Assembly (NCBI GenBank): GCA_034668825.1
Contig: JAXDOR010000220.1
Location: 1-30,339, forward strand
Reading direction: 5' to 3'
DNA: 30,339 nt
Source of the DNA: CANKHA01 sp034668825
GTDB taxonomy: Bacteria; Pseudomonadota; Alphaproteobacteria; Rhizobiales; Xanthobacteraceae
Position numbers and translations under genes: made by a program. The notes beneath the pieces were generated by a model. It was not told where the DNA came from. It worked only from the letters and a program-made list of their open reading frames with translations, and made no database searches. Within the stretch, counting starts at the first letter, position 1. Every line of letters starts with the position of its first letter. Of the stretch, positions 1-8,321 are shown piece after piece.

Positions 1-1379
1 AGCATGACCAGCGGCACGAAAATCGCGGTCTCGCGCCAGCCCATGTCGGTGATTGCGGCAAGGGCGGGCTTCTCCAGCTTGCCGAAGATCACCTTGCGGT
101 AGAGCCAGAGCGCATAGCAGGCCGATAGGATGACGCCGAAGGTTGCCAGCGACGCCACCCAAATATTCACTTTGAAGGTGCCGAGCAGCGTAAGGAATTC
201 GCCGACAAAGCCGGATGTGCCCGGCAGACCCACATTCGCTAACGTGAAGACCATGAAGGCCGCAGCGTAAAGCGGCATGCGATTGACCAGTCCGCCATAG
301 GCGGCGATCTCGCGCGTGTGCATGCGGTCATAGACTACGCCCACGCAGAGGAACAACGCGCCGGAAACGATGCCGTGGGACACCATCTGGAAAATGCCGC
401 CGGCGACGCCCTGGGTCGTTGCCGCGAAAATGCCCATGGTGACAAAGCCCATATGCGCGACGGAGGAATAAGCGATCAGCTTCTTCATGTCCTCCTGCAT
501 CAGCGCCACCAGCGAGGTGTAGATGATGGCGACGACCGAGAGCGCGAAAATGAGCGGCGCGAAGTCGTGGGATGCGACCGGGAACATCGGCAGCGAGAAA
601 CGCAAGAATCCGTAGCCGCCCATCTTCAACAAGATCGCAGCCAGGATCACCGAGCCCGCGGTTGGCGCCTCCACATGGGCGTCGGGCAGCCAGGTATGCA
701 CCGGCCACATCGGCATCTTCACGGCGAAGGAGGCGAAGAAGGCGAGCCATGCCCATTTCTGCAGATCGAGCGGGAAATTGGCATGCATCAGCGCAGGAAT
801 GTCGGTGGTGCCAGCCTGCCAATACATCGCCATGATGGCGAGCAACATCAGCACCGAGCCGAGCAGCGTATAGAGGAAGAACTTGAAACTGGCATAGACC
901 CGGCGCGGACCACCCCACACGCCGATGATCAGGAACATCGGAATCAGCCCACCTTCGAAGAACAAATAGAACAGCACCAGGTCGAGTGCAGCGAAGGTGC
1001 CGATCATCAAGCTTTCGAGCACCAGGAAGGCAATCATGTATTCCTTGACGCGAACGGTGATCGCCCGCCAGCTGGCGATGATGCAGATCGGCATCAAACC
1101 GGTGGTGAGGATCACGAAAGGCAGCGAGATGCCGTCGACTCCCATGTGATAGGCGGTGGCACCGCCAAGCCAGGCGCGCTTCTCCACGAACTGAAATTCC
1201 GCCGAGGAGGCATCGAAGTGCCAGACCAGGATCAACGAAACCGCGAAGGTAATGAGCGTGGTCCATAGCGCCACCCAGCGCGCGTTGCGGTTAGCCTCTT
1301 CCTCGCCGCGAAGCAGCAGAATGAACAGCGCGCCGAGAACCGGCAGAAAAGTGACGACGGAGAGAATGGGCCAGGACAT
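1..1379 (-). CDS. nuoM: NADH-quinone oxidoreductase subunit M (3' end outside window)
   Basis: This is the antiporter-like proton-pumping subunit M of complex I, an integral membrane protein of the distal arm. The visible 459 codons begin MSWPILSVVTFLPVLGAL and include the family stretch HTWLPDAHVEAPTAGSVILA followed by LLKMGGYG. Further on comes QEDMKKLIAYSSVAHMGFV, the discontinuous-helix region shared with Mrp antiporters. About fourteen hydrophobic segments would be expected and most are visible. NuoM proteins are usually about 500 residues, so the gene is cut by the window edge rather than damaged. The ATG at 1377-1379 directly abuts the end of nuoL, implying translational coupling. nuoN would be expected just beyond the left edge. 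Identification is firm. Confidence 0.97.
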   Translation of the reverse strand, partial: MSWPILSVVTFLPVLGALFILLLRGEEEANRNARWVALWTTLITFAVSLILVWHFDASSAEFQFVEKRAWLGGATAYHMGVDGISLPFVILTTGLMPICIIASWRAITVRVKEYMIAFLVLESLMIGTFAALDLVLFYLFFEGGLIPMFLIIGVWGGPRRVYASFKFFLYTLLGSVLMLLAIMAMYWQAGTTDIPALMHANFPLDLQKWAWLAFFASFAVKMPMWPVHTWLPDAHVEAPTAGSVILAAILLKMGGYGFLRFSLPMFPVASHDFAPLIFALSVVAIIYTSLVALMQEDMKKLIAYSSVAHMGFVTMGIFAATTQGVAGGIFQMVSHGIVSGALFLCVGVVYDRMHTREIAAYGGLVNRMPLYAAAFMVFTLANVGLPGTSGFVGEFLTLLGTFKVNIWVASLATFGVILSACYALWLYRKVIFGKLEKPALAAITDMGWRETAIFVPLVM

Positions 1380-3472
1380 CAGTGCGGCACCGCAAACATG
1401 AACCAGGTGATGAAAGCAGCCGCTCCGATCAGCATGGCAAAAGCATAATGATAGAGATAGCCTGTCTGTAGGCGCACGACATTGCGGGTCACGTCAAGCA
1501 CCCGCGCGGAGACTCCGTCCGGCCCGAAGCCGTCGATCAGCCAGCCGTCGCCACCCTTCCACAACAGACGGCCGAGCCACATAGCGGGACGCACGAAGAT
1601 GGCGTCGTAAAACTCGTCGAAGTACCACTTGTTGAGCAGGAAGCGATGAAGCAGCACATGCTGTCGCGCCATTTCGGCCGGAATATCCGGACGGCGGATA
1701 TAGAATTGCCAGGCAAGAACAAACCCGATCACCATCATCACGGTCGGCAGCAGGCTGATGGAGAGTGGAATGTGGTGCATGTTTTCCAGGACATGGTTAG
1801 CCGGCGCGAATTTCAGCGATTCCCGGAAGAAATGCTCGACGCCATGGCCGGCGAATAAATCCAGGAAAGGATAGCCAGCAAAGATCGAGCCCGCCGCCAG
1901 CACGCCCAACGGCACTAGCATCACCTTCGGACTCTCATGCGCATGATCGTAATGCTCGCGATCATGCGGAGCGCCGTGGAAGGTCTTGAAGATCAGACGC
2001 CAGGAATAGAACGACGTCATTGCCGCCGCGGCGACCGTACAGATGAATCCGTAAAGCGCCATCGGGCTGTGGCCGACATAGGCGGCTTCGACGATCGCGT
2101 CCTTGGAAAAGTATCCGGCGGTAAGCGGAAATCCGGTGAGCGCGAGCGTGCCGATCACCATCATGGCGTAGGTGAATGGGATTCTCCGCCACAGCCCGCC
2201 CATATTGCGGATGTCCTGCTCGTGATGCATGGCGAGGATTACCGAACCGGAACCGAGAAACAGCAGCGCCTTGAAGAAAGCGTGGGTGAACAAGTGAAAC
2301 ATGCCGATGGAATAGGCGCCTGAGCCCATGGCCACGAACATGTAGCCGAGCTGCGAACAGGTGGAATAAGCGACGATGCGCTTGATGTCGTTCTGCACCA
2401 GCCCAACGGTGGCGGCGAAGAAGGCGGTGGTGGCGCCGATGAAGATGACGAAGGTTTGCGCGTCGGGCGCAAGCTCGAACAGCGGTGACAGCCGCGCCAC
2501 CATGAAGACGCCGGCGGTAACCATCGTGGCCGCGTGGATTAGCGCCGACACCGGCGTTGGCCCCTCCATGGCGTCCGGCAGCCAGGTATGCAGCCCGATT
2601 TGCGCAGATTTTCCCATCGCGCCCATGAACAGCAGCAGGCAAATGACGGTAAGCGCGTCATAGTCGCGGGCGAAGAGATGGATGGTCTTGCCGACGAGCG
2701 ACGGCGCCTGGGCAAAGATGGTCTCGAAATTGACCGCGCCGACCATCGCAAACAGCGCGAAGATACCGAGTGCAAAACCAAAATCGCCGACGCGGTTGAC
2801 GATGAAGGCTTTGATGGCAGCCGCGTTGGCTTCGGGCTTGTGGTACCAGAAGCCGATCAAGAGATAGCTCGCGAGCCCGACGCCTTCCCAGCCGAAGAAA
2901 AGCTGGACCAAGTTATCCGCCGTCACCAGCGCCAGCATGAAGAAGGTGAAGAGCGATAAGTAGGCGAAGAACCGTGGCCGGTACGGATCTTCCGCCATGT
3001 AGCCGATCGAATAGACGTGCACGAGGGCCGAGATCGTCGTCACCACCACGAGCATTACGACCGTCAGTGTGTCGATCCGCAGCGCCCATTTGACCTTGAA
3101 ATCGCCGGAGGTAATGAAGTCGAGGACCGGTACGCGGGTCTCGTGAGCGCCGAATCCGACATAGACAAAGGCGATCCAGGACAAGATCGCGGCAATGATG
3201 AGCGGGAGTGTGGTGACGAGTTCTGCGGCGCGGGAGCCGGCCGCCGGCGGCTCCAGCCTTTCCGGCTCATGGTGTGAAACATGTATCGCCGCCGCATGGT
3301 CAGGCACTTCCGGCCCGCCGCGGACATGCGGACCATGATCATGGGCGCTGTCCTCCGCTCCAAATGCGGGAGCGCCGCCAGGGAAACGCCGATGCGCTCC
3401 CGTGAGCGCAATCAGCCCGGCGAGGATCGCGCCGAGCAGCGGCAGAAAGACAATGGCGTGATAGAGTCCCAA
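1379..3472 (-). CDS. nuoL: NADH-quinone oxidoreductase subunit L
   Basis: This is the largest antiporter-like subunit (697 aa), carrying the long lateral helix that braces the complex I membrane arm. The sequence shows HLYSIGYM-type text (VHVYSIGYMAEDPYRPRFFA), FFGWEGVGLASYLLIGFWY, HTWLPDAMEGPTPVSALIHA and QNDIKRIVAYSTCSQLGYM, all diagnostic for NuoL. The start is a TTG at 3470-3472, three bases after the nuoK stop. It is preceded by a GAAGG Shine-Dalgarno eight bases upstream that lies inside the nuoK 3' end. No ATG gives a better N-terminus, because the first helix (AIVFLPLLGAILAGLIAL) starts at residue 6. Residues about 28-80, between helices 1 and 2, form a hydrophilic His-rich insertion (H44, H46, H49, H59, H64, H67, H68) absent from E. 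coli NuoL. Confidence 0.97.
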   Translation of the reverse strand: MGLYHAIVFLPLLGAILAGLIALTGAHRRFPGGAPAFGAEDSAHDHGPHVRGGPEVPDHAAAIHVSHHEPERLEPPAAGSRAAELVTTLPLIIAAILSWIAFVYVGFGAHETRVPVLDFITSGDFKVKWALRIDTLTVVMLVVVTTISALVHVYSIGYMAEDPYRPRFFAYLSLFTFFMLALVTADNLVQLFFGWEGVGLASYLLIGFWYHKPEANAAAIKAFIVNRVGDFGFALGIFALFAMVGAVNFETIFAQAPSLVGKTIHLFARDYDALTVICLLLFMGAMGKSAQIGLHTWLPDAMEGPTPVSALIHAATMVTAGVFMVARLSPLFELAPDAQTFVIFIGATTAFFAATVGLVQNDIKRIVAYSTCSQLGYMFVAMGSGAYSIGMFHLFTHAFFKALLFLGSGSVILAMHHEQDIRNMGGLWRRIPFTYAMMVIGTLALTGFPLTAGYFSKDAIVEAAYVGHSPMALYGFICTVAAAAMTSFYSWRLIFKTFHGAPHDREHYDHAHESPKVMLVPLGVLAAGSIFAGYPFLDLFAGHGVEHFFRESLKFAPANHVLENMHHIPLSISLLPTVMMVIGFVLAWQFYIRRPDIPAEMARQHVLLHRFLLNKWYFDEFYDAIFVRPAMWLGRLLWKGGDGWLIDGFGPDGVSARVLDVTRNVVRLQTGYLYHYAFAMLIGAAAFITWFMFAVPH

Positions 3473-3475
3473 AGA

Positions 3476-3784
3476 TCAGCCCTTCATCAAATTGATGTCT
3501 TCCACGGCGATGGAGCCGCGGTTACGGAAATAGGCAACGAGGATGGCGAGGCCGATGGCGGCTTCGGCGGCGGCGACAGTCAGCACCACCAAGGCAAAAA
3601 CCTGGCCAACCAAATCGCCGAGAAACGCCGAGAAAGCGACGAGATTGATGTTAACCGCGAGCAGGATCAGCTCGATCGACATCAGGATGACGATGACATT
3701 CTTGCGGTTGAGGAAGATGCCGAAGATGCCGAGCGTGAACAGGATCGCGGCAACCGACAGATAATGACCGAGACCGACGCTCAT
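3476..3784 (-). CDS. nuoK: NADH-quinone oxidoreductase subunit K
   Basis: This 102-aa subunit has three transmembrane helices and links NuoJ/NuoA to the antiporter-like arm of complex I. The family core GIFGIFLNRKNVIVILMSIE carries a conserved membrane glutamate in MSIELILLAVN. A second acidic position lies in AAAEAAIGLAI of helix 3. Both glutamates belong to the proton-translocation axis known for NuoK. Length is normal for the family. The start codon overlaps the nuoJ stop by four bases (ATGA), and the gene ends three bases before the nuoL TTG, so nuoJ, nuoK and nuoL are translationally coupled. Confidence 0.97.
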   Translation of the reverse strand: MSVGLGHYLSVAAILFTLGIFGIFLNRKNVIVILMSIELILLAVNINLVAFSAFLGDLVGQVFALVVLTVAAAEAAIGLAILVAYFRNRGSIAVEDINLMKG

Positions 3785-4410
3785 TGCACCGGCTCCTGCA
3801 AGCCCTGACCCGAGCGCACCTGACGGATTTCGATCGCCGTCGCCTTCGTGCGCGCATTCTGCACGGCGATGTTCTGGCGCTTGACCCGCTCCCGGTGATG
3901 CAGGGTCAGCATGATCGCGCCGATCATCGCCACCAGCAGCACCAGACCGGCAATTTCGAAGTAATAGACGTAACGGGTGTAGAGCACGAGCCCAAGCGCC
4001 ATGGTGTTGCTGACGCCGGGCGCGGGCGGGATCGGTGCCGTGATTGCCTGTGCGACGCCGGGGTTAATCGCCCAAGCGCCGACCACCAGCAGCAATTCGG
4101 CAAGAAAAATACAGCCGACCAGCGCGCCGACGGGCAGATATTGCAGAAAACCTTGCCGCAGCTCGGCGAAATCCACGTCGAGCATCATCACCACAAACAA
4201 GAACAACACGGCGACGGCGCCAACATAGACCACGATCAAGATCATGGCGATGAACTCGGCGCCTAGCAGCACGAACAGACCGGAGGCATTGACGAAAGCC
4301 AGAATGAGGAACAGTACCGAATGCACCGGATTCTTCGCCGCGATGACCATGAAGGCGGAGGCGACGCATAGTCCGGCGAAGAGGTAAAAGAAAAGAGCGG
4401 CGACGTTCAT
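3781..4410 (-). CDS. nuoJ: NADH-quinone oxidoreductase subunit J
   Basis: This 209-aa membrane subunit (ND6 equivalent) lies near the quinone-binding junction of complex I. Five hydrophobic helices are visible. The conserved stretch is VYVGAVAVLFLFVVMMLDVD, with AKNPVHSVLFLILAF preceding it. The C-terminal extension of about 35 polar residues (from LHHRERVKRQN onward) follows the last helix. The gene overlaps nuoK by four bases. Upstream, 149 bases separate it from nuoI, and nearly all of that gap is a palindromic repeat. Confidence 0.96.
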   Translation of the reverse strand: MNVAALFFYLFAGLCVASAFMVIAAKNPVHSVLFLILAFVNASGLFVLLGAEFIAMILIVVYVGAVAVLFLFVVMMLDVDFAELRQGFLQYLPVGALVGCIFLAELLLVVGAWAINPGVAQAITAPIPPAPGVSNTMALGLVLYTRYVYYFEIAGLVLLVAMIGAIMLTLHHRERVKRQNIAVQNARTKATAIEIRQVRSGQGLQEPVQ

Positions 4411-4425
4411 GCGTACACACTTTCT

Positions 4426-4532
4426 TTGTCATTCCGGGGCGCGGCCGCAGGCCGCGAGCCCGGAATCCATAATCCGCAGCCGTGGTTATAGATTCCGGGC
4501 TCGCCAGCTTCGCTGGCGCCCCGGAATGACAA
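4426..4532 (-). repeat. Palindromic intergenic repeat between nuoI and nuoJ (REP/BIME-like)
   Basis: This is a nested inverted repeat of about 107 bp. The outer arms are TTGTCATTCCGGGGC (4426-4440) and GCCCCGGAATGACAA (4518-4532). Inner arms pair CGAGCCCGGAATC (from 4455) with GATTCCGGGCTCG (ending about 4503). Two GC-rich mini-hairpins sit inside, GCGGCCGCAGGCCGC-like and GCCAGCTTCGCTGGC. The motif resembles dispersed palindromic units common in Bradyrhizobium-type genomes, which is a recollection and was not searched. In the nuo transcript it would fold into a long hairpin just upstream of nuoJ. Strand is nominal because the element is symmetric. Confidence 0.85.
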
Positions 4533-4559
4533 TGAAAAAAAGATGCCGCGCATTTCCCT

Positions 4560-5048
4560 TCACCGATACGGCGCGTCAAGCGCGATGTTTTTGGCGATCT
4601 CGCGTTCCCAGCGGTCGCCATTCGCTAGCAGGCGCTCCTTGTCGTAGTAAAGCTCCTCCCGGGTTTCCGTTGCGAATTCGAAATTCGGCCCCTCGACGAT
4701 GGCATCGACCGGACAGGCTTCCTGGCACAAACCGCAATAGATGCATTTCACCATGTCGATATCGTAGCGCGTAGCGCGCCGGGTGCCATCGTTGCGGCGC
4801 GGCCCGGCTTCAATGGTGATCGCTTGCGCGGGGCAGACGGCCTCGCACAGCTTGCAGGCAATGCAGCGCTCTTCGCCATTCGGATAGCGGCGCAAGGCGT
4901 GCTCGCCGCGAAAACGCGGCGAGATCGGCCCCTTTTCGAAGGGATAGTTCAGCGTCGGCTTCGGCTTGAAGAAATAGCGCATCGCTAGAAAGAAAGCCGA
5001 TACGAATTCCGTCAGGAAGATTGAACGGGCTACGTGATCTAATCTCAT
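4560..5048 (-). CDS. nuoI: NADH-quinone oxidoreductase subunit I (2x[4Fe-4S])
   Basis: This 162-aa peripheral subunit (TYKY equivalent) carries clusters N6a and N6b and passes electrons toward NuoB. Two ferredoxin motifs are intact: C62-x2-C65-x2-C68-x3-C72 (CIACKLCEAVCP) and C102-x2-C105-x2-C108-x3-C112 (CIYCGLCQEACP). An amphipathic N-terminal segment (FLTEFVSAFFLAMRYFF) should lie on the membrane. Length is typical of alphaproteobacterial and mitochondrial forms. A clear Shine-Dalgarno (AGGGAG, eight bases before the ATG) supports the start. Unusually for this compact operon, the gene is separated from both neighbours by more than 120 bases, and each gap contains a different palindromic repeat. 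Confidence 0.97.
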   Translation of the reverse strand: MRLDHVARSIFLTEFVSAFFLAMRYFFKPKPTLNYPFEKGPISPRFRGEHALRRYPNGEERCIACKLCEAVCPAQAITIEAGPRRNDGTRRATRYDIDMVKCIYCGLCQEACPVDAIVEGPNFEFATETREELYYDKERLLANGDRWEREIAKNIALDAPYR

Positions 5049-5065
5049 AGTTCAACTCCCTCATT

Positions 5066-5154
5066 CGTCATGGCCGGGCTTGTCCCGGCCATCCACGACT
5101 TCACTTGCCTGCGGAAGCAAGACGTGGATGCCCGGCGCAAGGCTGGGCATGACG
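5066..5154 (-). repeat. Palindromic intergenic repeat between nuoH and nuoI
   Basis: An imperfect palindrome of about 89 bp fills most of the gap between nuoH and nuoI. The left half starts CGTCATGGCCGGGCTTGTCC and the right half ends GGCTGGGCATGACG. CATCCACG on the left pairs with CGTGGATG on the right, and a central CTTGC...GCAAG pairing closes the structure. The left half also contains its own hairpin, GGCCGGGCTTGTCCCGGCC. It belongs to a different family from the repeat at 4426-4532. Similar CGTCATGGCCGGGCTTGTCCC-type elements are, from memory, widespread in Bradyrhizobiaceae. Strand is nominal. Confidence 0.85.
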
Positions 5155-5175
5155 GAGGATGGGGTATTGCTCTGC

Positions 5176-6207
5176 TCATTTCGGTGCCAATCCGCCAAAT
5201 TGCAGCACACCCGCCACGATGACCACCATGGCCAGCGACAACGGCAGAAATACTTTCCATCCGAGCCGCATCAGTTGGTCGTAGCGATAACGCGGCACCA
5301 TCGCCTTCGCCATGGCGAATAGGAAGAAGATGAAGAACACCTTCAGCAGAAACCAAACGATGCCCGGCACCCAGGTAAACGGCGGAAATGGTACCGGCGG
5401 CAGCCAGCCGCCGAGAAACAAGATCGTACCCATGGCGCACATGCTGACGATGGCGACATATTCGCCGAGCATGAATAGCATATAGGGCGCGGCACTATAT
5501 TCGACCATGAAGCCGGCAACGAGTTCGGATTCCGCCTCTACCAAATCGAAGGGAGGACGGTTGGTCTCGGCCATCGCGGAGATCAAGAAAATGACGAACA
5601 TTGGAAACAGGGGCAACCAATACCAGTTGAACATGCCGAAACGGCCGTTCTGCGCCTCGACGATGGCCGAAAGATTCAGCGATCCCACGCAGAGCAGCAC
5701 GGTGATGATGACGAAGCCGATGGAAACCTCATAGGAAACCATCTGCGCGGCCGACCGTAACGCGGCGAGGAACGGATATTTCGAGTTGGACGCCCAGCCG
5801 CCCATGATCACGCCATAGACCATGAGCGAGGAGATGGCGAAGATATACAGAACACCGACATTGATATCGGCCATCACCCAGCCGTCGCTGACTGGAATGA
5901 CCGCCCAGGCGCCAAGCGCCAGCACGCAAGTGACAAGCGGCGCCAGCAGGAATACGCCCTTGTTGGCGCCGTCGGGAATGATCGGCTCCTTGACCACAAA
6001 CTTGATCAGGTCGGCGAAGGACTGCAGCAATCCCCACGGCCCCACCACGTTCGGACCGCGCCTGATCTGCACCGCCGCCCAGATTTTGCGGTCGGCCAAT
6101 AGCAAATAGGCGACGATGATCAACAATACGACAAGCAGCAGCAGGCTTTGCGCGACCATCACGCCGAGCGGCCAAAGATAGTTGGTCCAGAATTCGGCCA
6201 TGCTCAT
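5176..6207 (-). CDS. nuoH: NADH-quinone oxidoreductase subunit H
   Basis: This 343-aa membrane subunit (ND1 equivalent) forms much of the quinone chamber and the junction between the two arms. Eight hydrophobic helices are visible. The conserved RRGPNVVGPWGLLQSFADL and KEPIIPDGANKG motifs are present. The acidic loop AETNRPPFDLVEAESELVAG is the hallmark charged stretch near the quinone site. Length matches alphaproteobacterial NuoH. The ATG at 6207 lies four bases after the nuoG stop, with GGAG overlapping the end of nuoG eight bases upstream. Confidence 0.97.
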   Translation of the reverse strand: MSMAEFWTNYLWPLGVMVAQSLLLLVVLLIIVAYLLLADRKIWAAVQIRRGPNVVGPWGLLQSFADLIKFVVKEPIIPDGANKGVFLLAPLVTCVLALGAWAVIPVSDGWVMADINVGVLYIFAISSLMVYGVIMGGWASNSKYPFLAALRSAAQMVSYEVSIGFVIITVLLCVGSLNLSAIVEAQNGRFGMFNWYWLPLFPMFVIFLISAMAETNRPPFDLVEAESELVAGFMVEYSAAPYMLFMLGEYVAIVSMCAMGTILFLGGWLPPVPFPPFTWVPGIVWFLLKVFFIFFLFAMAKAMVPRYRYDQLMRLGWKVFLPLSLAMVVIVAGVLQFGGLAPK

Positions 6208-6211
6208 TTGG

Positions 6212-8293
6212 TCACTCCGCCGCCGTCATGGCGGGTGTGCCTTCCGCCAGCGTGGAGCATTCCGCCATGACTTTCGAAGCGCGGGCGATTGGATTGGTGA
6301 AATAGAAGTCATCGACGTTCGAACGAAAAGGTGCCTTGTCTGGCGTGCTGGCGAGCGCAGCCAATTTTCGCACATCCGCGGAGTCGCCGGCTGCGATCTG
6401 GTCGAGACGCGCAAAGTGCGGATGCGTCTGGAACAACGCCCGGCGCAGTTGCGCCAGAGAGTCATAAGGCAGCCGTTGGCCGAGCAGGTCCGACAGCGCG
6501 CGGATGATCGCCCAGTCCTCGCGCGCGTCGCCCGGCGGAAAGGAAGCGCGCTCTGCCATCTGCACCCGCCCCTCGGTATTGACATAGAGGCCGGATTTTT
6601 CCGGGTAGGCCGCGCCCGGGAGGATCACATCGGCGCGATGGGCGCCGCGGTCGCCATGGGTGCCGATGTAAACCACGAAGGCGCCAGGCGGGACATCAAT
6701 CTCGTCCGCGCCAAGAAGGAACAGTACGTCGAGGTTGCCGGAAGCGGTCATCTCGGCAGCATTCAATCCGCCCTGCCCCGGCACGAAGCCAAGATCGAGC
6801 GCGCCGACGCGCGCGGCCGTGTCATGCAAAACGGAGAATCCGTTCCAGCCGTCCTTAACAGCTCCAATCTCGACAGCAGTCTTGGCGGCAAGCGCGGCAA
6901 TCGCCGCGCCGTCAGGCCGTGCAAGCGCGCCAGAGCCTAGCAATAGCAACGGACGCTCGGCAGATTTGAGCGTCTGCGCGTATTCGTGCCGGCCATTGGC
7001 CAGGTCGGCGAGCGTTTCCGCACCCGCGCCGAGGTAATGATAGGGGTAGGTCAGGTCGGCGCGCTCGCCGATGACGCCAATGGGGAATTTGCCGGCGCGC
7101 CAGCGCTTGCGGATGCGGGCGTTGAGCACGGCGGCTTCCTTGCGCGGATTGGAACCGACGATGAGCAGCGCGTCGGCTTGCTCGATACCGGCAACCGTCG
7201 CGTTGAAGAGATAGCTCGCGCGTCCCCACGCGGGATCGAGCGGCGACCCATCCTGGCGGCAGTCGATATTGGCAACGCCTAGCCGCGTCATCAAATCCTT
7301 CAGCGCGAATATTTCCTCGACAGCGGCGAGATCGCCGGTAATGGCGCCGATACGCTTCGCGCTGGCCGCCTTCACTTTCGCGACGATAGCCTCAAAGGCG
7401 ATGGGCCATGACGCCGGCACCAGGCCGCCGTTCTCGCGGATGTAAGACTGATCGAGCCGCTGCGTACGCAGTCCGTCGACCACATGCCGGGTCTTGTCGG
7501 AAATCCATTCCTCGTTCACGTCCTCATTGATGCGCGGCAAGATGCGCATCACTTCGCGCCCACGGGTGTCGATCCGGATGGCGGAGCCGACCGCATCCAT
7601 GACATCGATCGATTCCGTCTTTTGCAGCTCCCAAGGCCGCGCGACGAAGGCATAGGGCTTCGACGTCAAAGCCCCGACGGGACAGAGATCCACGACGTTG
7701 CCTTGCAGTTCGGAAACCATGGCCTGTTCGAGATAGGTGGTGATCTCCAAATCCTCGCCGCGGCCGATGGCGCCAAGCTCGGGCACACCGGCGACTTCGG
7801 TGGCGAAGCGGACGCAGCGCGTGCATTGGATGCAGCGGTTCATCGACGTCTTCACCAGGGCGCCGAGATATTTGTCCTCCACGGCACGCTTGTTTTCCTG
7901 GAAGCGGCTGGAGTCTACGCCGTAAGCCATGGCCTGGTCCTGCAGATCGCATTCGCCGCCCTGGTCGCAGATCGGGCAATCGAGCGGATGATTGATCAGC
8001 AGGAACTCCATCACGCCTTCGCGTGCCTTCTTCACCAGCGGCGTGCGGGTGTTGACCTCCGGGGGCTCGCCGTTTTTTCCCGGGCGGCAGTCGCGCACCG
8101 CCCAGGCGCAGGAAGCCACCGGCTTCGGCGAACCGACCAACTCCACAAGGCACATGCGGCAATTACCGGCGATGGAGAGCCGCTCGTGAAAGCAGAAGCG
8201 CGGAATCTCGGCGCCCGCCGCCTCGCACGCCTGCAACAGCGTGAATTCCGGCGGCACATCGATCTCTCTGCCGTCAACGATGAGCTTACTCAT
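6212..8293 (-). CDS. nuoG: NADH-quinone oxidoreductase subunit G
   Basis: This 693-aa iron-sulfur subunit (75-kDa equivalent) belongs to the peripheral arm. N-terminal ligands are all in place: [2Fe-2S] N1b by C34, C45, C48 and C62; [4Fe-4S] N5 by H102, C106, C109 and C115; N4 by C154, C157, C160 and C204. The remainder is the molybdopterin-oxidoreductase-like domain. It is shorter than the E. coli protein and has no extra N7 cysteine motif visible, so it follows the mitochondrial/alphaproteobacterial type. The ATG at 8293 gives MSKLIVDGREIDVPP, the normal N-terminus. The gap to nuoF is not empty but carries a small membrane ORF. Confidence 0.97.
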   Translation of the reverse strand: MSKLIVDGREIDVPPEFTLLQACEAAGAEIPRFCFHERLSIAGNCRMCLVELVGSPKPVASCAWAVRDCRPGKNGEPPEVNTRTPLVKKAREGVMEFLLINHPLDCPICDQGGECDLQDQAMAYGVDSSRFQENKRAVEDKYLGALVKTSMNRCIQCTRCVRFATEVAGVPELGAIGRGEDLEITTYLEQAMVSELQGNVVDLCPVGALTSKPYAFVARPWELQKTESIDVMDAVGSAIRIDTRGREVMRILPRINEDVNEEWISDKTRHVVDGLRTQRLDQSYIRENGGLVPASWPIAFEAIVAKVKAASAKRIGAITGDLAAVEEIFALKDLMTRLGVANIDCRQDGSPLDPAWGRASYLFNATVAGIEQADALLIVGSNPRKEAAVLNARIRKRWRAGKFPIGVIGERADLTYPYHYLGAGAETLADLANGRHEYAQTLKSAERPLLLLGSGALARPDGAAIAALAAKTAVEIGAVKDGWNGFSVLHDTAARVGALDLGFVPGQGGLNAAEMTASGNLDVLFLLGADEIDVPPGAFVVYIGTHGDRGAHRADVILPGAAYPEKSGLYVNTEGRVQMAERASFPPGDAREDWAIIRALSDLLGQRLPYDSLAQLRRALFQTHPHFARLDQIAAGDSADVRKLAALASTPDKAPFRSNVDDFYFTNPIARASKVMAECSTLAEGTPAMTAAE

Positions 8294-8321
8294 TCCAGAT
8301 CGCCGTCCTCGTCATGACTGC

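Noticed and set aside
318..1268. Long open frames on the plus strand across nuoM
   Set aside because: They are His/Arg/Glu-rich antisense readings of nuoM in GC-rich DNA, without ribosome binding sites or known domains.
4426..5154. A composite transposon or CRISPR remnant around nuoI
   Set aside because: The two flanking repeats belong to different families and are each self-palindromic; there is no transposase and no repeat-spacer array.
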